This document shows positions 17,313 to 26,146 of a stretch of DNA of 37,852 nucleotides, one piece after another; the first letter of the stretch is position 1; every line of letters begins with the position of its first letter. The stretch is taken from NCBI RefSeq assembly GCF_008806595.1, contig NZ_VZRB01000049.1, positions 1-37,852 of the forward strand. The letters are read 5' to 3'. The notes under the pieces are model-generated. The model worked only from the letters and a program-made list of their open reading frames with translations. It did not search any database and was not told the DNA's origin. Source of the DNA: Streptomyces luteolifulvus (lineage in GTDB: Bacteria; Actinomycetota; Actinomycetes; Streptomycetales; Streptomycetaceae). Both the position numbers and the translations under genes were made by a program.

Positions 17313-19865
17313 TCAGCCGATCGTCAGCATGCGGGCCCTGCTCGGCACCCCCTGAGCGTCGAGAGCGAACAGCATGTACGTCCCTGGCAGGGCGATACCC
17401 GGGTCGGCCGGGATGTCGACCTGGTACGTGGTGCCGGCCGTGGCCCGGAACCGCAGGGGCACGCGCCGCTGGTCGTTGTCGGTGGAGTGGGTCGCCGCAC
17501 CGGCGCGTACGAGCGCGAACGACGTGACGGCCTTGTCCGTGGTCACCGACAACCGGGCGCCGTTTCCTGCCCGAACGGGCACCGAACCGGTGATGGCCGG
17601 ACGGGGCCTTTCGCTGCCGTCGGCGTTGAGCAGATACGGCGGAGTGAAGACCGCGCCGTCCAGGTGGTTCGTGGCGCAGTCCCCGCACAGGCCCCCGCCA
17701 CCGGAGAAGATCCGGCCGTCCGGCAGCAGGTTGGCGACGCTGTGGTAGTTGCGCGGCAGGGCCATGGACGCCGCGGGGGTGAACTTCCCGGTGGCTGGAT
17801 CCCAGATCTCCGGGGTCATGGCGGATGTCGCGTCGCTGAAGGGTACGGGGTAGGACTGTCCGCCGAACACCGCGACCTTCCCGTCCGGCATGACTACGCT
17901 GTTGCTGAACGCGCGCGCGAAGCGCATGTCCCCGGTACGGGCGCTCACCGGCTGTCCGCTGCCGCTCGCGTCGACGGTGTAGGCACGGTGCGTGGCCCTG
18001 GCCTTCTCGTAGGCGGTGGCGCCGCCGAGGGTGAGCAGCTTGCCGATGTCGTACGCGACCGCGTTGCCGTTCATGGCGTCCTGGCTGTCGGCGCGGTTCC
18101 CGGCCGACGCGATGCTCCCGGCGCCGGTCGTGGTGATCCAGTTCATCTGCTTGCTCGGGCCGAGCTGCAGTACTCGGCCGCCCGAAGTGGCGTGCAGCCA
18201 CTGATGGTTGTCCGCCCGGTAGGCACCCGCCGGGTCGGCCGTCATGGTCGTGGTGACGGGTACGCCGGGCAGGGCGCGCCAGGTTCCCGTGGTGGGCGAC
18301 CACACTTCGGCGTTCTTGCCGCCCCGGCCGCCGCTCCAGGAACCACCCAGGACGAAGGCCTCGCCGTTGGACAGCAGGGTCATCGCCTGGTAGCCGCGCG
18401 GTATGCGCATGTCCGCGGTGGACGTCCAGGCGTCCGTCGCCGGATCGTAGATGCTGGCACGCTCCGCGTTGCTGCCGCCGGTGACCAGGACGCGCCCGTC
18501 GGACAGGATGACGGTCCCCGGGCAGAACATGTCGTGCCCGATGTTGTCGATGCGCCGCTGAGTGACCTGGCCGGTCGTCAGGTCCATGATGGCGGTCTGG
18601 GTATAGCCATTGCTGCCGCCGAACCGGTCGATGCCGTATGCCGACCAGGCCAGCAGCTTGTTGTCCGGCAGGACGGCCGTGGCCACCGGGACCAGCGGGA
18701 AACCCTTCACCGGACCCCAGGCACCCGCGAGGGCGGGATCCGCGGGCCCGGCCAGCCGGATTTCTGCCGCCGAGGACCAGGGGCCACGGCCGCCCGCCTC
18801 ACTGGTGGCGGTCAGCCGCACATACCGTGCCGTCACCGGCCGGAGGAACGAGGCACCCTTGATCGTGTCGTCGTCCGCCCAGGTGCCGGAGGCCACCGGC
18901 GCACCGAAGGACGCACCGTCCGAACTGGTGGTGACGGTGAAGGCGCCGATCCGGCCGTTCACACCCTGACGCGGCTGATAGGTGAGCTGGGAGACCGTGC
19001 GGGGCGTCTTCATGTCGACGGTGATGCTGTGCGGCAGCGGAGCGGGACTCCCCGACCACTTGCTGTGCCAGAGGGTGTCGGCATCCCCGTCCAGCACATG
19101 GGCGGCGCGTCCGTCCTCGGAGGCGCTCTCCTCGTCGCTGGCCGCGGCAGTCCATCCCTCACGCGACAGGTCGACGACACCGGCGGTGGATCCTGGATCG
19201 CCGAGCAGGTCGAGCTCCGCCGCGGAGGTCCACGGACCGCGTCCGCCCGCCTCTGTCAGCGCCGTCAGCCGCACATACCGGGTGCCCTGCGCGGCGAAGG
19301 ACAGCGTCTTGACCGTCGCGTCGTCCGCGAGAGTGCCGGAGGCCACCGGCGCACCCCACGTCCGGCCGTCGTCGCTCAGCCGGATCTCGTACCTGCCGAC
19401 ACGGCCGTTGGGGCTGACGGCCCGCGGCCGGTAGAGCACCGCCGACACCACGGCGGTGCGATGCATGTCGATGGTGATGCTGTGCGGCAGCGGAGCGGGA
19501 GTCCCCGACCACTTGCTGTGCCAGAGGGTGGCGGTGTCCCCGTCCAGCACATTGATGGCGCGCCCGTTCTCCGCGGCGCTCTCCTCGTCGCTGGCGGACA
19601 CCGTCCACCCGACCCGTGGCAGCACCTCTGCGGCGGGCTCCATCGCGGAGGCGGGCGCCACCCCGTGATGCGGGGCGAACCCCGCACCACCGGGCCCGGC
19701 CTCCCCTGAACTGCTGGCCCTTGCGTCTCCCTGGCCAAGGCCCATGAGAGGAAGCACCGCGGTGGCCATGGCCAGCACCGCGACGAGGACGAGCGTGCGG
19801 GAACTTAGCAGGGGAGGCCATGGCGTACGGGTTGAGCCGGATCTTCGACTACGCGGTATCGGCAC
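17313..19865 (-). CDS. Secreted galactose oxidase-like copper radical enzyme with two discoidin domains
   Basis: An 850-residue exported protein, with a hydrophobic signal segment near residues 25-42. Two F5/8 discoidin-type carbohydrate-binding domains (about 85-224 and 235-374) precede a Kelch propeller and an Ig-like C-terminal domain (about 750-850). The copper radical residues of galactose oxidase are all readable: Cys448 in HDMFCPG, Tyr492 in RGYQ, Tyr707 and His708 in NYHS, and His793 in ATHSTDNDQRR; Trp510 in GGSWSGG matches the residue stacked over the Tyr-Cys cofactor. GGGGLCGDC and NHLDGAVFTPPYLLN are also as in Fusarium galactose oxidase, which has one discoidin domain. It should oxidise a primary alcohol, perhaps galactose C6, to an aldehyde with H2O2. 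GTG 19865 has GGAG nine bases upstream. Confidence 0.93.
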   Translation of the reverse strand: MPIPRSRRSGSTRTPWPPLLSSRTLVLVAVLAMATAVLPLMGLGQGDARASSSGEAGPGGAGFAPHHGVAPASAMEPAAEVLPRVGWTVSASDEESAAENGRAINVLDGDTATLWHSKWSGTPAPLPHSITIDMHRTAVVSAVLYRPRAVSPNGRVGRYEIRLSDDGRTWGAPVASGTLADDATVKTLSFAAQGTRYVRLTALTEAGGRGPWTSAAELDLLGDPGSTAGVVDLSREGWTAAASDEESASEDGRAAHVLDGDADTLWHSKWSGSPAPLPHSITVDMKTPRTVSQLTYQPRQGVNGRIGAFTVTTSSDGASFGAPVASGTWADDDTIKGASFLRPVTARYVRLTATSEAGGRGPWSSAAEIRLAGPADPALAGAWGPVKGFPLVPVATAVLPDNKLLAWSAYGIDRFGGSNGYTQTAIMDLTTGQVTQRRIDNIGHDMFCPGTVILSDGRVLVTGGSNAERASIYDPATDAWTSTADMRIPRGYQAMTLLSNGEAFVLGGSWSGGRGGKNAEVWSPTTGTWRALPGVPVTTTMTADPAGAYRADNHQWLHATSGGRVLQLGPSKQMNWITTTGAGSIASAGNRADSQDAMNGNAVAYDIGKLLTLGGATAYEKARATHRAYTVDASGSGQPVSARTGDMRFARAFSNSVVMPDGKVAVFGGQSYPVPFSDATSAMTPEIWDPATGKFTPAASMALPRNYHSVANLLPDGRIFSGGGGLCGDCATNHLDGAVFTPPYLLNADGSERPRPAITGSVPVRAGNGARLSVTTDKAVTSFALVRAGAATHSTDNDQRRVPLRFRATAGTTYQVDIPADPGIALPGTYMLFALDAQGVPSRARMLTIG
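19011..19610 (-). repeat. Intragenic duplication encoding the two discoidin domains
   Basis: Two 49-codon blocks, 19464-19610 and 19011-19157, encode nearly the same protein text. Within them 19021-19080 and 19474-19533 are identical at 58 of 60 bases, offset by 453 bases. This points to a recent duplication or gene conversion of the discoidin unit. Confidence 0.85.
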
Positions 19866-19998
19866 GGTGATGTTCTCCGAGGGTGAGAAGGCGCCTTGCG
19901 GCGCAGCGAGATGATGGCCATCACAGCTGTGTCGTGCCGGGGCGTACAGGGAGTTCTGAGCCAATGCCCCGGGGGGCGACTGTAGAAGAGGCGCACCT

Positions 19999-20649
19999 TC
20001 ATCTGGTCACGGGCGGACCGTCCACGGCGTGCCGGAGTCTGTCGGCATGGCGATCGATGAGGTGTTCCACGGCGAACGTGGGTTGGGAGGAGAGCGCTTC
20101 GTCAAGGGTGAGCCAGGCAGGGGCCTCGCCTTCCTCGTTCACCGTCAATTCCCCCTGGCCTCCTGCCGCCACGTGGTTTTCGACGTCCAGCAGATAGGTG
20201 TGCCAACGATGCGCGTCGGAGCCCCTCCTGCACGTGTCTCCGTCGAGAAGCTCGTCCGCAACGAGCTGAAGGCCCTCGTATGCGTCGCGGATTCCTACTT
20301 CCTCCCAAAGTTCCCGCGCTGCCGCCCGCTTGGGGTCCTCTCCGCGTTCAACATGGCCTGCGGGCACGGTCAGACGGTACGGAAAGGCAGTTCTCTGAAA
20401 GAAGAGAAATCTCCCTCGCGGGTCCCGCACGAAAACACCCGCACTCTCATGCCAGTACTCGCCGTCCGCATCGGTCCACCAGCTGATGCGGGGATCGATG
20501 ACAATGGCTCTTTCGGCCTCGCGCCCGCACGAGACGCAGTTGCATCGCTTTCTTCCGTCCACGACGTTCCATTCGACGGTCTCGGCGTGACAGTAAAGGC
20601 AGTACTCGCCATGAGTGTCGTCCCGCAGCGGAAGGAAGTCGATTTTCAT
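19999..20649 (-). CDS. Nudix hydrolase with N-terminal zinc ribbon
   Basis: A 216-residue protein. Cys17-x-x-Cys20 and Cys38-x-x-Cys41 form a zinc-ribbon pattern, followed by a Nudix fold with a complete Nudix box (Gly98 to Ile120, GHVERGEDP...RELWEEVGI). Nudix enzymes hydrolyse X-linked nucleoside diphosphates using Mg2+; the substrate cannot be read. It is last in a group with an MFS transporter (26 bases) and GTP cyclohydrolase I, so a dihydroneopterin triphosphate pyrophosphatase is an attractive but unproved role. The zinc ribbon also recalls NADH pyrophosphatases, an alternative. Confidence 0.92.
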   Translation of the reverse strand: MKIDFLPLRDDTHGEYCLYCHAETVEWNVVDGRKRCNCVSCGREAERAIVIDPRISWWTDADGEYWHESAGVFVRDPRGRFLFFQRTAFPYRLTVPAGHVERGEDPKRAAARELWEEVGIRDAYEGLQLVADELLDGDTCRRGSDAHRWHTYLLDVENHVAAGGQGELTVNEEGEAPAWLTLDEALSSQPTFAVEHLIDRHADRLRHAVDGPPVTR

Positions 20650-20675
20650 CCTGCCCCATCAGAGTCGTTGCTCGG

Positions 20676-21959
20676 TCAGATTCTGTTGCGGTCTGGCTTG
20701 CTGACGTCCGGTGTTTTCCGCGAGCGCTCCGATCCCTCACCCACATCCAATGGAGGCGCCCTGTCTGCAGGGCCGTTCGCGGACGTGCGGGTGCCCGTCA
20801 GCAGAAGGACGGTGCCAAGTCCGCCGAAGAGGAAGGTCGCGGCAGCGACGGTGCCCCATCCCGCCGCAGCGATCGCCAGGCCGAAGACCGGCGGTCCCAG
20901 CAGGATTCCCACACTGCCGACTTGATTGAGGATGCCGTTGGCGACATCGAGATGCTCGGCACGGCTCACCACTCCGGGCACGGCAGCGAAGACTGCGGAG
21001 ATCAGCAGTCCGTCGACGAGGAGAACAAGCATGGCGGCACCGCCGCTGACCGCGAGGGGGAAGTCGGCCGAAAAGGCGGGGAGGCAGGCCACCGGCATCA
21101 GTGCGCCCAGCGGGACGAGCGAGGACAGGGCCAGACCGCGCCCCAGCAGCCAGCTGGCGGCAAGCCCGCCGAGGGCACTGCCCAGGCAGACGAGTGCCAC
21201 CACGGTACCGGCCACCGTCGGCGTCACTTCTCGGTACTCGGTGAGGAAGAGCGGGAGGACCATCACCACAGCGACGCCGACCAGCGACAGGCTTCCGTAC
21301 GCCGCGCCGAGCCTCACCGCACCGCTCCAAGTGCCGGCTGCGCGACGAGGGTGCTGGGCGGGCGTCCGGGGCAGCCGAGGCAGGACGGCGGCGAGCACGC
21401 CTGCCATGATCAGCGGACCGAGCCCTGTGAGCGCCAGCCATCGGTTCCACGTCCACCGGGATGCCAGGACTCCGCCCGCGGCCGCGGCAAGGGCCAGGCC
21501 TGTCGGAACGCACGTACCCCACAACGCGAGCGCCGCCGATCGGATGCCGCCCTGCGTCACACGGGTGAGAACGACCGGACCCGCCACGAACACCAGCAGG
21601 TAGCCGACTCCTTCAACGATCCGCGACCCGAGCAGCACGCCCCAGGATCCGGCGGTCGCGCTGACGGCGGTTGCCATCGACATGACGAACAGGCCCCAGG
21701 ACAGAGCCCGGTGGGCGCCCAGGCGGCTGATCCACCATCCCGCAGGGATACCGAGGACGGCACTCACGGCCGTAATGCTCGATGTGGCCCAGGCGAGCGC
21801 ACCGGCTGACAGCCCCAGGGACGAACGCAGAGCGGATCCCGCCGGTGAGACGGCACCCAGGCCGACTGCCGCCAGCACGCCGGCGAGCCATGTCGCCACA
21901 ACGTACTTCCAGGGTGACGTCGACACGCGTCGGTGACTGCCTCTCTTCCTCTCGCGCAC
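20676..21959 (-). CDS. MFS transporter
   Basis: A 427-residue polytopic membrane protein with about twelve hydrophobic segments. GWWISRLGAHRALSWG after TM2 is the MFS loop signature, and a second half begins after the hydrophilic loop near residue 205. The GTG at 21959 has AAGGAGG five bases upstream. The C-terminal 30 residues are charged and cytoplasmic. It lies between GTP cyclohydrolase I and the Nudix gene on the same strand and is a candidate exporter of their product; substrate is unknown. Confidence 0.92.
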   Translation of the reverse strand: MRERKRGSHRRVSTSPWKYVVATWLAGVLAAVGLGAVSPAGSALRSSLGLSAGALAWATSSITAVSAVLGIPAGWWISRLGAHRALSWGLFVMSMATAVSATAGSWGVLLGSRIVEGVGYLLVFVAGPVVLTRVTQGGIRSAALALWGTCVPTGLALAAAAGGVLASRWTWNRWLALTGLGPLIMAGVLAAVLPRLPRTPAQHPRRAAGTWSGAVRLGAAYGSLSLVGVAVVMVLPLFLTEYREVTPTVAGTVVALVCLGSALGGLAASWLLGRGLALSSLVPLGALMPVACLPAFSADFPLAVSGGAAMLVLLVDGLLISAVFAAVPGVVSRAEHLDVANGILNQVGSVGILLGPPVFGLAIAAAGWGTVAAATFLFGGLGTVLLLTGTRTSANGPADRAPPLDVGEGSERSRKTPDVSKPDRNRI

Positions 21960-22032
21960 GGGTCCTCCTTGTGGTGGCTGGCGCGTCGTCCCGTACGGCG
22001 TCGTTCAGGGCCGGGGTGACGTGTGTCGGGTG

Positions 22033-22078
22033 TCGCGTGGCGGGAGGGCCGATCTCTTGCGCGCCTCCCGCCACGCGA
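22033..22078 (-). terminator. 15-bp perfect hairpin after the cyclohydrolase gene
   Basis: Arms 22033-22047 and 22064-22078 are perfectly complementary over 15 bases with a 16-base loop. On the minus strand the hairpin begins eight bases after the cyclohydrolase stop. It is a strong terminator candidate, though without a T-run, so the MFS gene may depend on read-through or its own promoter. Confidence 0.6.
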
Positions 22079-22085
22079 GTCCGAA

Positions 22086-22619
22086 TCAGTCGTCCAGGCC
22101 GAACTTGGCCAGCAACTCCTGATGGCCCGCCACATACGAGGTGTCGGTGATCACGGTGTGGTCGGAGGGACCGCGGCTGCACATGCACATGTGGCGGCTA
22201 CGGGAGGTGACGCGCACGGCTTTCGCGCCGCCGGAGGACATGATCTCTTCGGCGATGTCCTTGACGAGGTACTCCTGGATCTGGAAGCGCCGGCTGAACG
22301 CCTGCACCAGCCGAGGGAATTTCCCGAGTCCGAGAATTCGGTCACCGGGGACATAGGAGATGTTGACCTTCCCGAAGAACGGCAGGAAGTGGTGCGCGCA
22401 GATCGAGAAGAAGTTGTTCTCCTGGACGCGCACCACGCCGGTGTGTTCGCCGTTCACCAGGCAGGTGGTTTTGAGGATCTTTGAGGTGTCGATCTCGTAG
22501 CCGCTCAGCAGCTCACGATAGGCCCGGACGATGCGATCCTCGCACTCCGAGCCGTTGTACCAACCGAGCGCTCTCTCGTCGGTGGTTACATTGGTCTTGA
22601 GCCAGTCTTGAATGGTCAC
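22086..22619 (-). CDS. GTP cyclohydrolase I (FolE-like)
   Basis: A 177-residue enzyme that converts GTP to 7,8-dihydroneopterin triphosphate. The zinc ligands are visible: Cys74 and His77 in CAHHFLPF and Cys145 in HMCMCSRG. VNISYVPGDRILGLGKFPRLVQAFSRRFQIQEYL is the family core. It is somewhat short and divergent (VITDTSYVAG replaces the usual C-terminal motif), suggesting a specialised rather than housekeeping copy. The GTG at 22619 has GGAGG six bases upstream. It leads a same-strand group with MFS and Nudix genes. Confidence 0.93.
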   Translation of the reverse strand: MTIQDWLKTNVTTDERALGWYNGSECEDRIVRAYRELLSGYEIDTSKILKTTCLVNGEHTGVVRVQENNFFSICAHHFLPFFGKVNISYVPGDRILGLGKFPRLVQAFSRRFQIQEYLVKDIAEEIMSSGGAKAVRVTSRSRHMCMCSRGPSDHTVITDTSYVAGHQELLAKFGLDD

Positions 22620-22926
22620 CTGCGACCTCCATTCCCACTTCCACCAAGGGCTCCGAATCCCGGTGGAGTTATTTCACTATCCACCCAGTTGCATTCGTTG
22701 GGAACATCGCCCGCTTGGCTCGCACCCGATCAGACCAATGCACGGGTGATGTGGTAATACCTAAGTATTCAAAGCGCCGGGGAAAAGAACGTTTCACCTG
22801 GTGCTTAAGCCAGGTCGGCAGCGGGAACCCGGCGCCCGAATGGCCATGAAAAAACCGCCTGTTGAGCGCCGGAGCGCGGCCCGCTCATTCTGCCCGTCGT
22901 GCTATAGCCCAACCTTGCGCCCCCGT
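22620..22926. other. Intergenic region upstream of the cyclohydrolase
   Basis: There is no supported gene here. A dyad with AATAC/GTATT arms (22756-22760 and 22765-22769) and ACCTGG/CCAGGT (22796-22801 and 22810-22815) could be operator or leader sites of the cyclohydrolase. The region is less GC-rich than its surroundings. The IS element begins at its left-hand end, at 22927. Confidence 0.35.
22917..22926. repeat. Left target-site duplication
   Basis: GCGCCCCCGT, repeated exactly at 24261-24270 on the other side of the IS. Confidence 0.9.
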
Positions 22927-24260
22927 CAGGGCTGTTGCAAAGTCTCTTGGGTAGGTGAAGGTGCTGGTCACGGCGTAGTGACGATGTCCTGGCGGCCCGC
23001 TACGAACAGATCGAGGCTCCCGTTGTGGACGGATGACCTTGCCAGTCGCCGTTCAGAACCGGAGCCTCGATGTGCCGTCAGTCTGCCACCGTCTGTCTCG
23101 TCAAATCGCCTGTGCTGGTGGGGTGTTCGGGGCTGTCGCTGGCCGAGCGGCTGGTCAGGCTGCCGGACCCGCGCCATCGTCGCGGCGTGCGTCACCCGTT
23201 CGTGGCCGTGCTGTTGATCGCCGCCTCGGCCGTGGTGGCGGGCGCGCGTTCGTACGCGGCGATCGCGCAGTGGGCCCGCAGTGCTCCGCAACAGGCTCTG
23301 GCCCGGCTCGGCGCACGCCTGGTGACCTCCTTGAATGTGCGCATCGCGCCGTCCGCGGCGACGATCCGCCGCATCATCGCCGGCGCCTGCCCGGGCGGTC
23401 TCGCCGACCTGACCGGCGAGGGCCCGGGCCAGGCGGAGTCGGTGGCCGCGGACGGCAAGAGCGCCCGTGGTTCCCGCCACAGTGAGGTGCCGGCCGCGCA
23501 CCTGCTCGCCGCGATGACCAGCGACGGCTGAACCGTCACCCAGCTGCGGGTTCCGGACAAGACGAACGAAATCACCTGCTTCGCCGCCCTGTTGGCCCCC
23601 TTCGACCTGGCCGGGATCGTCGTGACGGCCGATGCCCTGCACACCCAGCGTGACCACGCCGTCTTCCTGGTCGAGGCCAAGCAGGCGCACTACGCGTTCA
23701 CCGTGAAGAAGAACCGGCCCACCCTGCACGAGCGCATGCGCACGCTGCCCTGGGAACAGGCCACCGCGAAGTTCTACGACTGCAGCGAGGGCCACGGCCG
23801 CAAGGAAACCCGGGTCGTTCAGGTCCTGACCGTCGAGGACCTGGACTTCCCGCACGCCGCCCAGGTCGCGAAGATCACCCGGCACCGCACCAGCCTGAGG
23901 ACCGGGAAGCGGACCCGCGAAACCGTCTACGTGATCACCAACCTGACCAGCCGGGAAGCATCCCCGGAGAGGATCGCGCGGCTCGTCAGGTCACAGTGGG
24001 TGATCGAGAATCGGCTGCACTTCGTCCGCGATGTCACGTTCGACGAGGACCGTTCCCAAGTCCGTACCGGTCATGGCCCTGAGAACATGGCCACCCTGCG
24101 CAACCTCGCGATCAACAAGCTCCGCGAGCATGGACACACCAACATTGCCGCCGGCCTCCGGGAGATGTCCTACCAGCCCTTCACCCGGCCACTCGACCTC
24201 CTGGGCGTGACCCCGTGACCAGCAACTACACCAAGATCAAAGGACTTTGAAAAGGCCCTG
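22927..24260 (+). mobile_element. ISAs1-family insertion sequence
   Basis: A 1334-bp element. Its ends are imperfect inverted repeats starting CAGGGC: CAGGGCTGTTGCAAAGTC (22927-22944) against the complement of 24243-24260, CAGGGCCTTTTCAAAGTC, 15 of 18 matching. The element is flanked by the direct repeat GCGCCCCCGT (22917-22926 and 24261-24270), a 10-bp target duplication within the range known for ISAs1. It holds one transposase gene with an in-frame stop. The intact target repeats suggest a fairly recent insertion. Confidence 0.95.
23070..24218 (+). pseudogene. ISAs1-family transposase with one nonsense codon
   Basis: The frame encodes 383 codons of an ISAs1-family DDE transposase, interrupted by TGA at 23529-23531 after MTSDG. 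Both sides are in the same frame. The text after the stop, TVTQLRVPDKTNEIT, continues the family pattern, so a single point change explains the break, most simply CGA (Arg) to TGA. The DDE residues look present: DGKS in the first half, VVTADALHTQRD, and IENRLHFVRDVTFDED. The N-terminal LPDPRHRRGVRHPF segment is typical. The element is probably immobile on its own but could be mobilised by a related transposase. Confidence 0.9.
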
Positions 24261-24270
24261 GCGCCCCCGT
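24261..24270. repeat. Right target-site duplication
   Basis: GCGCCCCCGT, identical to 22917-22926. Confidence 0.9.
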
Positions 24271-24546
24271 GGCGGTCCGACACGCGCGACTACTCAGGCT
24301 CGCCCGCGGTGAGCAATGTCCTTGGCGAGACTCTGGTTTCGGCGGGCGGTAGGCGATGGGCTCGTCGGTCCGCCAGCCCGCCGCCAACATGAACAGGTGG
24401 TCGTGACCAGCGGTTTGGGCCGTCCCCACAGTCCCGCGATCCCACACGGCGTCCCGATGGCCACCGTGATCATGATGGGGACGGGATGTGAAGCGGGCGA
24501 TGGTGTGGTGCCCCCTCCCCGATCGCCGTCCTGGCAGGATGGCGGC

Positions 24547-24900
24547 ATGGAACGAGTGCTTGGAATCGGCGGATACTTCCTTCGGGCCACCGACCCCGGG
24601 GCCCTGAGTGCGTGGTATCGCGATTGCCTGGGCCTGGACGCCGATGAGCACGGCCTGTGGCGTCAGGAAGCCGGGGTGACGGTGTTCGCGACGTTCGAGT
24701 CCGAGACCGACTACTTCGGGTCCCGCACCCAGCAGACCATGCTCAACTTCCGAGTCCGCGACCTGGATGCGATGCTCGCGCAATTGCGCGCCAAGGGGGC
24801 GGACGTGGCCCAGGAGACTCAGGACATGGAGGGTGTCGGTCGATTCGGCTGGGTGACCGATCCTGAGGGCAATCGGCTCGAACTGTGGCAGCCCGCCTGA
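24547..24900 (+). CDS. VOC (glyoxalase/bleomycin-resistance) family protein
   Basis: A 117-residue protein with a vicinal oxygen chelate domain: the first beta-alpha half FLRATDPGALSAWYRDCLGL and the C-terminal WVTDPEGNRLELWQPA, whose Glu is a usual metal ligand. Members include glyoxalases, dioxygenases and resistance proteins; the substrate is not evident. The ATG at 24547 was chosen because the open frame further upstream is not family-like. The 24271-24546 interval before it holds nothing I can support. Confidence 0.9.
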   Translation: MERVLGIGGYFLRATDPGALSAWYRDCLGLDADEHGLWRQEAGVTVFATFESETDYFGSRTQQTMLNFRVRDLDAMLAQLRAKGADVAQETQDMEGVGRFGWVTDPEGNRLELWQPA

Positions 24901-25011
24901 CCGTGCCATCACGCAGGCACACTCGGACCTTTGCTGAGCGGCAGCAGAGGCGGGCGGCCCGCCGGCTTCGACAGAGAGATGTACAAGCGGCGCAACGAGG
25001 CCGGCGATTGA

Positions 25012-26016
25012 TTACGGGCCCATCTCCGGACGGACGATCTTGCCGGGTTGTTCGCGGCGCCATGCGCCAGGTGCCGTGGAGTGGGCGCGTTTGAAGGCTC
25101 GGCTGAAAGCCTCCTCCGAGTCGTATCCGACACGGTGGGCAACGGCGGCGACCGAGTGCCGGGTTGTGGCGAGCAGGTTCTCGGCCAGGTGCATCCGCCA
25201 GTCGGTGAGATAGCGGATGGGCGAGCGCCCCAGTACCTGGCGGAATCGCTCGTCCAGCGCGGAGCGGGAGACCGCTACCGTGTCGGCCAGTTGCTGCACG
25301 CTCCAGCGGCGATCCGGCGCGGCGTGCATGCGCGCCAGCACCGGTGCGAGAACCGGGTCCGAGAGCGCGGCCAGCCACCTGGTGTCGATGGCCGGGGTGG
25401 CGGCCAGGTGCAGTCGCAGGGTTTCCAGCAGCACCAGTTCCGGGAGCTTCGTCGCCGTCGGGTCGGTGCGCGGTGTCGGGCTACCCGCCGCCAGGGCGTA
25501 GTCGATGCTGGACCGGATCCAGGCCGCGGCCGGTCCCTCCGGGGGGCGCACCACGAAGAGGGGCGGCAGGGCCTGAAGGTCGGGGTTGAACAGTGGATGG
25601 TCGCAGTGAAGATAGCCGCACACGATGTCGGTGCGGCCGCCACCCGCGCCGTGACGAAGCATCGGCAAGGCCCGCCAGGGGGGCGGATCGAGCAGATCGA
25701 GGATGGGAACCTCCTCCGCCGTCTCGGATCCGCCCATCGAGTGCTGCTCGCCATAGGGCACGACAACGACGTCGCCCTCACGGGCCCACAAGCGCTCACC
25801 GCCTCGGGTCCGGGCCCAGCACTCCCCGCCGGCGACGATATGGAAAATGATCAAGCGTCTCGCGCTCGGTCGGAGGATCCGGACCAGCTGGTCGGACGTC
25901 GGCGACTGGTATGCCCACCCTTCCGTGAACTCGGCCCGGAAGAACAGCGCCCCGTCCAGCCGGAGACCCTGCAGGACCGCATTCAGTGTGGTCCACGCCG
26001 CTGGACGCTGCGTCAC
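25012..26016 (-). CDS. AraC-family regulator with cupin domain
   Basis: A regulator of about 334 residues. The N-terminal half is a cupin of the Cupin_6 type found in AraC regulators (LRLDGALFFRAEFTEGW, then EGDVVVVPYGEQHSM). The C-terminal 100 residues have the double helix-turn-helix (WSVQQLADTVAVSRSALDERFRQVLGRSPIRYLTDWR and SVAAVAHRVGYDSEEAFSRAFKRAHSTAPGAWRR). The GTG at 26016 is preferred; GTGs at 26094 and 26112 are possible. It is divergent from the small DUF4242 gene and convergent with the VOC gene, either of which may be a target. Confidence 0.9.
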   Translation of the reverse strand: MTQRPAAWTTLNAVLQGLRLDGALFFRAEFTEGWAYQSPTSDQLVRILRPSARRLIIFHIVAGGECWARTRGGERLWAREGDVVVVPYGEQHSMGGSETAEEVPILDLLDPPPWRALPMLRHGAGGGRTDIVCGYLHCDHPLFNPDLQALPPLFVVRPPEGPAAAWIRSSIDYALAAGSPTPRTDPTATKLPELVLLETLRLHLAATPAIDTRWLAALSDPVLAPVLARMHAAPDRRWSVQQLADTVAVSRSALDERFRQVLGRSPIRYLTDWRMHLAENLLATTRHSVAAVAHRVGYDSEEAFSRAFKRAHSTAPGAWRREQPGKIVRPEMGP

Positions 26017-26146
26017 CGCCCTGTCGGAGCCATCCGCGGGGTTACGGCTAGGAGCCCCGGTCGTGTGGTCATGGCTCTTCTTGCGGGCCGTCACGAGTAT
26101 CAAGTGTGGCACCGCTCGGGGTGCCCGTCACACGAAGGGAACGACC

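Noticed and set aside
17253..19709. An 818-residue open frame antisense to the galactose oxidase gene
   Set aside because: Its composition is shadow-like and it duplicates with the discoidin repeats only because the coding strand does.
19999..22619. The cyclohydrolase group as a 7-deazapurine cluster
   Set aside because: No QueD, QueE or QueC-type gene is visible in the window.
23529..23531. The transposase TGA as selenocysteine or programmed recoding
   Set aside because: No SECIS-like structure was seen, and a single CGA-to-TGA change explains it more simply.
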